A DNA stretch of 64,000 bases, from the NCBI GenBank assembly GCA_039029535.1, contig JBCCFW010000013.1:19501-83500 (forward strand). The letters are read 5' to 3'. Shown here in pieces: positions 50,333 through 57,350 of this stretch. The position numbers and the translations under genes were made by a program. Each line of letters opens with the position of its first letter. Positions within the stretch are counted from its first letter, which is position 1. This DNA is from JBCCFW01 sp039029535 (GTDB lineage Bacteria; Acidobacteriota; JBCCFW01). The notes below the pieces were generated by a model, which did not search any database, was not told where the DNA came from, and was given only the letters and a program-made list of their open reading frames with translations.

Positions 50333-51367
50333 TCAACTCGAACAGGTCCATCGGTAGAGATTGCTGTCGCTCACGCGCTCGATGGCTCCGGACTCCGCGA
50401 GGTCGGTCAGTGCCTGACGGAGCGCCGCGTGCGAGAGGTCGGCGTCGAGCCTCTTCTCCAGGCCGTTCTCGACCGCGAACACGTGAAGCCTCCATGCGTC
50501 GAAGCCGTCGAGTCCGCCACCCGGCGTGAAGTCGAAGTCGACGAACTCCGTTCCGTCGTCGATCGCGCAGCCGATCCCGTGGAATCGAAACATGCCGGCT
50601 GCGCCCAGTCGCCCCGTCCGTGCGAGTCGCTTGTCACACCATGCGCGATGAAGGTCGACGGTGGCTACGCCCACGAGTGCCGCGAGCTGACCGGCAAGGT
50701 GTTGCACCGCCTCGAGATACCTCTCGATCAGGGTGCGAAGTGTCTCGGTGTCGATGTACTCATCGGCGGCACGGGTCGAGGTCCACCGTGGTACCGGATG
50801 GCCGTGAAGCCAGCTCCGTGCTTCCGCCGTGGCCTCGGCAAGCGTTGCCAGGCCTCGCCATCGGTCGGGATGGGTGTCGTCGTCGTTGCCCGCTTCGAAG
50901 AGCTGCAGGTACCACCGGCCGAGATCTCTGGAGAGCTCGACCACTCGACCTTGGTGCCTCGAGCGAACGAATGAGCTCTCGTCTTCCTCGAGCAATCGAG
51001 TCTCGGCGAACTCCAGCGCGAGCCGATCGCGGAAGGACTGGAGATCTCGCATGGGATCTTCGGGCTCTTCCTCGGTGAGCCACGCGTGGTAACCGTGCCC
51101 GCGGAGTCGCTCTCGGACTCGGATGACGTCCTCGTCGTCGATGTCGAGGCTCGCTACTCCGTAGGCGGTGTTGAGGTGTAGGGCCGGATCGCCTCCCAGG
51201 AGGATGGAAAGAGCGTCTGCCAGGTTCCTGAAGGACAGCTCTTCAGAGAGAAGTCGAGTCAGGTAGGGCAGGTCTGTCTCCGGGACGCCGTCGCGATAGG
51301 CCGATCGGACCATCGCAACCGTGCTCTCGAGATGTGCCGGCACCGGTGCATTGATGTCCTGCTGCAC
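50333..51367 (-). CDS. DUF6896-like protein, possible immunity protein
   Basis: 344 residues, cytoplasmic (no signal). The C-terminal 130 residues, from YLEAVQHLAGQLAALVGV through FRFHGIGCAIDDGTEFVDFDF to GFDAWRLHVFAVENG, match the pattern I associate with DUF6896, a domain met among putative immunity proteins of polymorphic toxins. The N-terminal part (AYRDGVPETDLPYLTRLLSE) is a separate helical domain of unknown type. No toxin gene is seen beside it. Convergent with the barrel-like gene (25 bp between stops). Assignment rests on pattern memory and needs a profile search. Confidence 0.6.
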   Translation of the reverse strand: MQQDINAPVPAHLESTVAMVRSAYRDGVPETDLPYLTRLLSEELSFRNLADALSILLGGDPALHLNTAYGVASLDIDDEDVIRVRERLRGHGYHAWLTEEEPEDPMRDLQSFRDRLALEFAETRLLEEDESSFVRSRHQGRVVELSRDLGRWYLQLFEAGNDDDTHPDRWRGLATLAEATAEARSWLHGHPVPRWTSTRAADEYIDTETLRTLIERYLEAVQHLAGQLAALVGVATVDLHRAWCDKRLARTGRLGAAGMFRFHGIGCAIDDGTEFVDFDFTPGGGLDGFDAWRLHVFAVENGLEKRLDADLSHAALRQALTDLAESGAIERVSDSNLYRWTCSS

Positions 51368-51522
51368 GTCTCCCTCCAGTACCGGCCGAACGCCTCGACG
51401 GAGCCATGAATCTACCTGCTCCGGGCCCGATGGTCAGCGAGCTACGCTTGGATCCCCGAACGCACGAAGGCACCGACCCCGCCGTGGCGAGACCGGTGCC
51501 TTCAGAGGACCATCGACTCCTA

Positions 51523-53874
51523 TCAGGGAGGAGTGATCGAGCCGTCCGGCGCGATGCGGGCCAGGTAGATGTCCTGGACACCGGCCACGTGGTCGTGCTC
51601 CTTGTGCGAGCCGTCGCCGACCTCCCAGATGACGTAGGAGAAGACGTCGGGCGCGTTGGCCTGCCAGACCTCGGCGAAGCCGATGGCCTCGCCACCCGGG
51701 TTGGGCAGCGTTTGCACGCCGACCCAGGTTCCGGCCGGACCGCCGCTGTAGACGTTGTAGTCGCCACCGTAGGCCGTGATGTACACGTTGCCCCCCGCGT
51801 CGACCGACATCGCCGGCGTGTCGCGGTCCGTCAGTGGACCGATACCCATGCCGACGCCGTCGAAGTCCCACTCGAAGTTGGGAGCCGGCGTCGCCGGATC
51901 GTCGTCGCCGGCCATGATGTAGACGTTGCCGAGGTGGTCGGCTGCCCAGATCTCACCGTCGATGCCTGCCGCGACTGCCGGGGCCTCGCGGTTGCGGTCG
52001 TTGAGCGCACGACCCGTCCACGACGAGTCGATGGCCGGCGTGAAGGAGTGCCGGAACTGACAGCGCCGATCGTCGGGACCGTCGCGGTAGATGACGAGCA
52101 GGCCGTCGTCCGCCGGGTTGATGACGATGTGTCCGTAGGGGTGGTCACCCTCGCCCGGGGCGTCGTTGTTCGGCTGGCCGTTGGCGATGTCCGGGTCGGG
52201 CATGGCAGTGAAGTTGTTCGCACCAGCCGCTCGACGCCGCAGGCCCACGTGGCCGCCGTTGCTGCCGAAGCGACGGATGATGTAGACGTTGTCGTTCGAG
52301 TCGATCGCCATGGCCGTGTCACGGCCCGCGCCCGGGTTGATGAAGCGCCAGGTGGCGCCGTCGAGCCAGGCGTAGCCGCCGGCGATGTGGACGTGCGGGC
52401 GGTTGAGCGAGTCGACGACGACTTCTGGATCGCCGCGCTCGGGGATGTTGGTGTTGAGGCCGGTGTCCATCTCCGGTCCCCAGGTGTCCGTCCCGGCGTC
52501 CCACATCTTGTAGTAGAGGTCGCCGGTCTCGCGGGCTTCCATCGGCACCGGCGCGCGCCAGTACACGATGTGGACGTTGCCGATCGCGTCGACGACGAGG
52601 TCCGGGTAGGCGCCCTGAGCCACGATGTTGATCATGCACTCGGGATCGTCGCCGTCGGTCATGCCGTCGCCGTCGTTGTCGATGCCGTCGGCGCAGGCTT
52701 CCATGCCGCAGGCACAGTCGGCGCCCTCGTCGTTGCCCGCGTCGCAGTCGACGGTGGTGTCGCCGTCGTTGTCCAGGCCGTCGCCGCAGTTGCCGTCGGC
52801 CACGGACTCCGAGTTGCACTGCAGGTCGTTGTCGGTCATGCCGTCGCCATCGTTGTCGATGCCGTCACCGCAGTTGCCGTCGCCGAGGGACTCGGGACCA
52901 CAGGCGCAGTCCATGCCCTCGTCGGCCATGTCCATGCAGTCGACGAGGGTGTCGCCGTCGTTGTCGAGACCGTCGCCGCAGGTGCCGTCCATGACGGTCT
53001 CGCTGCCGCACTCGGTGTCGGCGTCGACGACCGTGTCGCCGTCGTTGTCGATGCCGTCCCCGCAGTTGCCGGCGGTGCTCGACTCGGGACCGCAGTCACA
53101 GTCCGCACCCTCGTCGGCCATGTCCGTGCAGTCGATGAGGGTGTCGCCGTCGTTGTCCATGCCGTCGGCGCAGTTGCCGTCGGCCGCGGTCTCGTTGCCG
53201 CACTCGCCGTCGGTGTCGACGACCGTGTCGCCGTCGTTGTCGATGCCGTCCCCGCAGTTGCCGTCCGTGGTGGACTCGGGGCCACAGGCACAGTCGTCGC
53301 CTTCGTCGGCTCCGTCGGTGCAGTCGATGAGGGTGTCGCCGTCGTTGTCCATGCCGTCGGCGCAGTTGCCGTCGGCCACCGTCTCCATCCCGCAGTCGGG
53401 ATCGTCGTCGGTCATGCCGTCGCCATCGTTGTCGATGCCGTCCATGCAGTTGCCTTCACCGAGGCCCTCGGGACCGCAGCCGCAGTCCATGCCTTCGTCG
53501 GCCCCGGCGGCGCAGTCGGTGAGGGTGTCGCCGTCGTTGTCGATGCCGTCGGCGCAGTTCCCGTCGGCGAGCGTCTCGTTGGCACTGAGCACCTTGTAGA
53601 AGACGAGGGGGTCGGCCGGTCGGATCTCGGTCCAGTCCGCCGTCGGGGCCATCCCTACGAGATTGCCCATGTCCAGCACCATGACCGGATCAAGGGAGCG
53701 GAAGACCGACCACGGCGCACCGCCGCCGGTCCAGTTGATGGTGAGCTCGTCGGCGCCAGGACCGTGCTCGATCATGATGAGGACGTCCTGGGCCGAGGCA
53801 CGCGAAGCGTGACCCGCGCAGAGCGCCAGGACGAGCAGGCCGATGGTGGCGGGAATGGACGTGAGTCGGCTCAT
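51523..53874 (-). CDS. Secreted protein with ten DNDGD calcium repeats and a propeller-like domain
   Basis: 783 residues with signal peptide (IGLLVLALCAGHASRASAQ). Residues 30-100 form an N-terminal beta domain. Residues 102-416 are ten repeats of the type DGNCxDGxDNDGDTxxD, whose D-x-D-x-D-G loops should bind calcium. They alternate strictly between a 36-residue form ending in ADEGxDCxCGPES and a 28-residue form ending in ECGxET, so the true unit is a 64-residue pair repeated five times. From 417 on, a propeller-like domain has VQGAYPDLVVDAIGNVHIVYW-type blades (PDLVVDAIGNVHIVYW, PEVVVDSLNRPHVHIAGG, TPAMSVDAGGNVYITAYGG), as in secreted surface proteins. Probably cell-surface, calcium-dependent and adhesive. 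Confidence 0.9.
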   Translation of the reverse strand: MSRLTSIPATIGLLVLALCAGHASRASAQDVLIMIEHGPGADELTINWTGGGAPWSVFRSLDPVMVLDMGNLVGMAPTADWTEIRPADPLVFYKVLSANETLADGNCADGIDNDGDTLTDCAAGADEGMDCGCGPEGLGEGNCMDGIDNDGDGMTDDDPDCGMETVADGNCADGMDNDGDTLIDCTDGADEGDDCACGPESTTDGNCGDGIDNDGDTVVDTDGECGNETAADGNCADGMDNDGDTLIDCTDMADEGADCDCGPESSTAGNCGDGIDNDGDTVVDADTECGSETVMDGTCGDGLDNDGDTLVDCMDMADEGMDCACGPESLGDGNCGDGIDNDGDGMTDNDLQCNSESVADGNCGDGLDNDGDTTVDCDAGNDEGADCACGMEACADGIDNDGDGMTDGDDPECMINIVAQGAYPDLVVDAIGNVHIVYWRAPVPMEARETGDLYYKMWDAGTDTWGPEMDTGLNTNIPERGDPEVVVDSLNRPHVHIAGGYAWLDGATWRFINPGAGRDTAMAIDSNDNVYIIRRFGSNGGHVGLRRRAAGANNFTAMPDPDIANGQPNNDAPGEGDHPYGHIVINPADDGLLVIYRDGPDDRRCQFRHSFTPAIDSSWTGRALNDRNREAPAVAAGIDGEIWAADHLGNVYIMAGDDDPATPAPNFEWDFDGVGMGIGPLTDRDTPAMSVDAGGNVYITAYGGDYNVYSGGPAGTWVGVQTLPNPGGEAIGFAEVWQANAPDVFSYVIWEVGDGSHKEHDHVAGVQDIYLARIAPDGSITPP
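52627..53571 (-). repeat. Tandem coding repeats, five 192-bp pairs
   Basis: The DNA encoding the ten DNDGD units. Alternating 108- and 84-bp units form a 192-bp higher-order period; the last unit is shortened. The phrase gtcgccgtcgttgtc recurs in nearly every unit, which makes the region prone to recombination and assembly collapse. Confidence 0.9.
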
Positions 53875-54134
53875 GGAGGACCTCCGGGACGAGGACGCCC
53901 CCGCAGGATGGCGGGACTTTTCTGGGGAACTTCAGATATATACGCCAGGAACGGTTGCTACAACCACCTGCCGCAGTGAAAACGCAAGATTTGGGACTTT
54001 TGCCAGGTTCCGGCAACTCCTCCAGCCGGCAGGTGAGCCGGGAAGAGCGGCGCTGTCCCCCTTCGCCCCCGGAGCCGCCGAGGCGAAGATGTGACCGGCG
54101 CCTGGTTCTCACCGCCGTGCGTCAGGGAGGTCCC

Positions 54135-54731
54135 GTGGCCGCGAAGAGCTCGAGAGCCCGCTACTTCCGCTCGCCGGCCGAGCTCCGCCGCTGGCTCGCT
54201 GAGCACCACGAGACCGCCGACGAGCTCCTCCTGGGCTACTACAAGAAGCATGCCGGTCGACCGACGGTGACCTGGCCGGAGTCGGTCGACGAGGCCCTCT
54301 GCTACGGCTGGATCGATGGGATCCGCCGGAGGGTCGACGAGGACCGCTACACCATCCGCTTCACGCCCCGTCGTCCGACCAGCACCTGGAGCAACGTGAA
54401 CTTGAAGAAGGTCCAAGTGCTCTTGAAGGAGGGGCGGATGGCACCGGCGGGAATCGCCGCCTGGGAAGCGAGACGAGAGGAGCGCAGCGGCACCTACGCC
54501 TTCGAGCAGGGTGAGGTCGCCCTCGCTCCTGACTACGAGAAGCAATTCCGCCGGAAGCGTCGGGCCTGGCGTCACTTCAGCGAGGAGCGTCCTCCCGGCT
54601 ATCGCAAGCAGTGCATCCACTGGGTCATGAGCGCCAAGCGCGAGCCGACCCGGCAGCGGCGGCTCGGCATCCTCATCGAGTGCTGTGCGGAGGGCCTCGC
54701 GATCCCGCCGCTGCGACGCGCCGAGAAGTGA
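54135..54731 (+). CDS. YdeI/OmpD-associated family protein
   Basis: 198 residues from the GTG at 54135, which follows GGGAGG at four bases. The opening RYFRSPAELRRWLAEHHETADELLLGYYKKHAG and WPESVDEALCYGWIDGIRR are the defining patterns of the YdeI/OmpD-associated family (key pieces: LLLGYYKK, VDEALCYGWIDG). It also has RFTPRRPTSTWSNVNLKKV. Family members have been linked to antimicrobial-peptide tolerance, but biochemical function is unknown. Cytoplasmic, single domain, family-typical length. It is followed at 60 bp by the selenoprotein gene, which has its own leader. Confidence 0.92.
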   Translation: MAAKSSRARYFRSPAELRRWLAEHHETADELLLGYYKKHAGRPTVTWPESVDEALCYGWIDGIRRRVDEDRYTIRFTPRRPTSTWSNVNLKKVQVLLKEGRMAPAGIAAWEARREERSGTYAFEQGEVALAPDYEKQFRRKRRAWRHFSEERPPGYRKQCIHWVMSAKREPTRQRRLGILIECCAEGLAIPPLRRAEK

Positions 54732-54790
54732 GTCGGTCGCCTCGGAGAGGAGGGGTCGGAGCGAGGGGGAGGCGTGATACAACCGTCGTC

Positions 54791-56065
54791 ATGACGAGCC
54801 TCTCCACGTCCTCGCTTCTCACCGGCCTCGCTCTCGCCGCGCTCACCGGCGCGGCGACCTCCACCCAGCCGCAGCCCGGTGATGTCGTCTTTCCCAGCCC
54901 GACGCCCGCGACGGTTGCCGCCTGGCGCGACCACGTGCTCCCGCCTGCCGAGGAGCTGGCGTGGGAGTCCATCCCGTGGGTCCCGACCTTCTTCGACGGG
55001 ATGCGCGAGGCCGGGAAGCAGGACAAGCCCTTGCTGTTCTGGGCGATGAACGGTCACCCGCTCGGCTGCACCTGAGGGAACGGCATCCGGGGCCGGCGTG
55101 TCTGGTCCGAGCCGAGCGTGCAAGAGCTCTCCCGTCGCTTCGTCACCGCAGCCGACGAGGTCTATCGACTCCAGTCCGATGACGATCCCGAGTGCCGGAG
55201 CTTCCGGCGTTGGGTCAACGGTGAGGAGAAGCCCGTCAGCTACTCCATGCAGGGCACCTACGTCTTCTCGCCCTCCGGCGAGCTGCTCGCCCGTCGCAAC
55301 TCGATGGATCCGAGCATCATCGCCGACACCCTGCGCGAGAGTCTCGACCGCTGGAAGACCCTGTCGACGAAGCAGCGCAAGCCGGCGAAGCTTCCGGAGC
55401 GTGGCTTCCGCTGGGAAGACAGCTACCCCGAGGGCGGCCTGGTCCTTCGACGGACCGTGCGTGACCTGCCGCGCTCCGGCTCACCCGACGAGCTGCGCAG
55501 TCAGCCGTTCAACCGGGACTCGGTGTGGTTCACCCGTGACGAAGCGCGGAGTTGGCTGCCGGCTCGTCCCCGCATCGGCGACCGGCACCGCTTGCCGGAA
55601 GCGCTCGCGATGCGTCTGGCGCGGCTGTCGCTGGCCGACAACGTCCGGGGGCAGACGCTGCCCTTCCACGCCGACGAGATCGAGGAAGCCCTCGTCTTCA
55701 CCCGCGTGACCGGAGTGCGGGGGAGTCGTGTCGAGCTCGCCATCGCTGGTCGGACGGCAGCCATGGCGCCCGGACCCTGGCCGTTCGAGCCCGACAACTA
55801 CTGGGCACCGAAGAGCACCTTCCGCCGCGCGATCTCCACCGAGCTCAGCGGTCGGGCGGTGTTCGATCGCCGGGCGGGAGAGTTCGTCGAGCTCGAGATG
55901 CTCGCCCTCGGTCGTCGTTCGGGCCTGAGCGAGAACAACGGTCGTCGCCACGATCGTGAGCCAGCGCCCATCGGCTTCGCCTACGAGCTGGCGCCGGCGC
56001 ATTGGCGGGTCGCTCCGACCTTCATCAACATGTACGAAGCCGAGTGGGTGAAGCAGCCGCGATGA
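54791..56065 (+). CDS. Predicted selenoprotein with C-T-Sec motif (in-frame TGA at 55073-55075)
   Basis: 424 residues if the TGA at 55073 is read as selenocysteine (residue 95). Signal peptide MTSLSTSSLLTGLALAALTGA, so exported. The region PLLFWAMNGHPLGCT-Sec-GNGIRG, with Cys93 two residues before Sec95, has the shape of a redox-active thioredoxin-like site. The frame runs on without another stop: SVQELSRRFVTAADEVYRLQ is ordinary protein sequence, and read as two genes the second has neither a signal peptide nor a ribosome site. A SECIS-like hairpin follows the TGA. The C-terminal 200 residues (FPAHADEIEEA-type, then GPWPFEPDNYW and FTFINMYEAEW) form an unfamiliar domain. Overlaps the GST-like gene as ATGA. 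Likely a periplasmic oxidoreductase. Confidence 0.85.
55073..55114 (+). promoter_or_regulatory. Bacterial SECIS-like hairpin directly after the in-frame TGA
   Basis: TGA at 55073-55075. Upper stem GGGCCGG (55090-55096) pairs with CTGGTCC (55102-55108), two G-U pairs included, around loop CGTGT (55097-55101). Lower stem CGGC (55081-55084) pairs with GCCG (55111-55114). The loop lies 22-26 bases after the TGA and has G as its second base, in line with the known bacterial SECIS rules for SelB recognition. Confidence 0.75.
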
Positions 56066-56787
56066 CGTCTCCGTTGAAGGTTCACGTCTACCCCGGAGCC
56101 GACGGCCTGCCGTCCCTCTCGCCGGTCTGCGTCAAGGCCGTGCTGGCGTTGGAGCGGGCGGGGCTGCCGCACGAAGTCGTGTTGTCACGGGGTCGCGGCA
56201 CGAGCCCGAGCGGTCGACTGCCCATGCTCGAGATCGACGGACGGCAGGTCACCGACTCGACCGTCATCCTCGACGTCATCGAAGAGCAAGAGGGCGCAGG
56301 TCCCCTGGGTCCGCCCGATCCTCGGGAGCGAGCGCGTGACCTCGCCTGGGAGCACTTCGTCGACGGGCACTTCTACTGGGTCGGCGTCTACCTCCGCTGG
56401 GTCGTGCCCGACAACAAGCGACGCACCCTCGACCTCATCTTCCCCAAGGCATGGATGCGTCATCTCATCGGACCGCTCGTTGCCCGCAACTTCGCCGGGC
56501 GCACGCGGGGGCAGGGTGTCGGCCTGAAGTCCGAGTCCGAGGTTCGACGCGACCTCACCCGGGTGCTCGACATCGTCGAGGCCTCCATCGGTGATGGACC
56601 CTTCCTCGACGGTCGCGACGAGCCAGGCCGGGGCGACCTCGCCCTGGCGTCGACCCTGCCCCAGATCACGTTCCGGGGGCTGACGCCCCAGGCTGGAGCG
56701 GAGCTCGTCGCCCGCCCGAGCCTCGTGGCCTACGTGGAGCGGGTCTTCGCCGCCTGCGGCCGGCCGGCGCCGAAGATGGAGGCCTGA
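56062..56787 (+). CDS. Glutathione S-transferase-like protein
   Basis: 241 residues from the ATG at 56062, in an ATGA overlap with the selenoprotein gene. N-terminal thioredoxin-fold half: KVHVYPGADGLPSLSPVCVK (no active-site cysteine or CxxC; Ser in SLSP), the cis-Pro in SGRLPMLEIDG, and the glutathione-contacting DSTVILDVIEEQ. C-terminal helical half: HFVDGHFYWVGVYLRWVVP and a FLDGRDEPGRGDLALASTL signature of GST C-domains (by FLDG..PGRGD.AL). Related to the Metaxin/FAX-type GSTs. Cytoplasmic; it may use glutathione or another thiol together with its exported neighbour, but that is inference from the overlap. Confidence 0.88.
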   Translation: MTSPLKVHVYPGADGLPSLSPVCVKAVLALERAGLPHEVVLSRGRGTSPSGRLPMLEIDGRQVTDSTVILDVIEEQEGAGPLGPPDPRERARDLAWEHFVDGHFYWVGVYLRWVVPDNKRRTLDLIFPKAWMRHLIGPLVARNFAGRTRGQGVGLKSESEVRRDLTRVLDIVEASIGDGPFLDGRDEPGRGDLALASTLPQITFRGLTPQAGAELVARPSLVAYVERVFAACGRPAPKMEA

Positions 56788-56867
56788 GCCAGGCCGTCCC
56801 GATTTCTGTCGCAAGTAGGGGAACGCGAGGCGCTCGGCGCTCGTCTCAGCACCTGTCACCCGGGCAC

Positions 56868-56896
56868 TTGACAGGCCTTCGGGCTGCGGCTAGTTT
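56868..56896 (+). promoter_or_regulatory. Sigma-70-type promoter of the BlaI/M56 operon
   Basis: -35 TTGACA (56868-56873, perfect consensus), 17-base spacer, -10 TAGTTT (56891-56896). It lies 65 bases before the BlaI-like start, and an operator-like palindrome begins right at the -10 box. Confidence 0.75.
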
Positions 56897-56921
56897 TTTA
56901 GCACGTGCTGGAAATTTAGCA
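56897..56921 (+). promoter_or_regulatory. Probable BlaI-type operator
   Basis: Perfect palindrome AGCACGTGCT (56900-56909). TTTAGCA occurs at 56897-56903 and again at 56915-56921, 18 bases on. Located over the transcription start, the place for autorepression by the BlaI-like protein encoded next. Confidence 0.65.
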
Positions 56922-56960
56922 GTCTGGTTCCGGTGACGGATCGTTCGAGGAGAGCATCAC

Positions 56961-57350
56961 GTGCCCCGCAAGAAGGCCGACCAGCTCAGCCGCCGCGAGC
57001 GGCAAATCATGGACATCGTCTATCGATGTGAGCGGGTGACGGCGGCGGAGGTTCGTGAGCAGCTCCCCGACCCCCCGAGCTACTCGGCGGTGCGGGCGCT
57101 GCTGCGCATCCTCGAGGACAAGGGGCACCTCCGGCACGCTCAGGACGGCAACCGCTACGTCTACGAGCCGACGGTCTCCCGCACTCGAGCCAGCCGAACG
57201 GCGATGGAGAACGTGCTCTCCACCTTCTTCGAGGGCTCGGCCGAGCAGGCGATGGCCGCCTTGCTCGACATGTCCGAGTCCGAGCTGTCCGGTGACGAGC
57301 TCGACCGGCTGGCCGCTCGCATCGAGCGAGCTCGACAGGAGGGTCGGTGA
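56961..57350 (+). CDS. BlaI/MecI/CopY-family repressor
   Basis: 129 residues from a GTG at 56961, preceded by GAGGAGAG. Winged helix-turn-helix: LSRRERQIMDIVYRCERVTA, then VREQLPDPPSYSAVRALLRI, then LEDKGHLRHAQDGNRYVYEP, each diagnostic of the BlaI family. The C-terminal helices (FFEGSAEQAMAALLDMSESE) form the dimer interface where the protease clips such repressors. It should repress its own operon through the palindrome upstream. The next gene encodes the M56 metalloprotease that would inactivate it. Overlaps that gene as TGATG. Confidence 0.95.
   Translation: MPRKKADQLSRRERQIMDIVYRCERVTAAEVREQLPDPPSYSAVRALLRILEDKGHLRHAQDGNRYVYEPTVSRTRASRTAMENVLSTFFEGSAEQAMAALLDMSESELSGDELDRLAARIERARQEGR

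Noticed and set aside
52627..53571. CRISPR-like array, because of regularly spaced repeats
   Set aside because: Units are in-frame coding sequence for DNDGD calcium loops, not identical palindromic repeats with unique spacers.
51406..53979. Very long plus-strand open frame (over 850 codons) opposite the calcium-repeat protein, rich in Val/Asp/His
   Set aside because: It mirrors the repeat gene on the other strand; high GC removes stops. No signal peptide, domains or ribosome site, and composition is that of an antisense shadow.
55118..56065. Separate cytoplasmic gene starting at the GTG at 55118
   Set aside because: No ribosome binding site, and the frame is continuous with the upstream signal-peptide segment except for one TGA that fits a selenocysteine codon.
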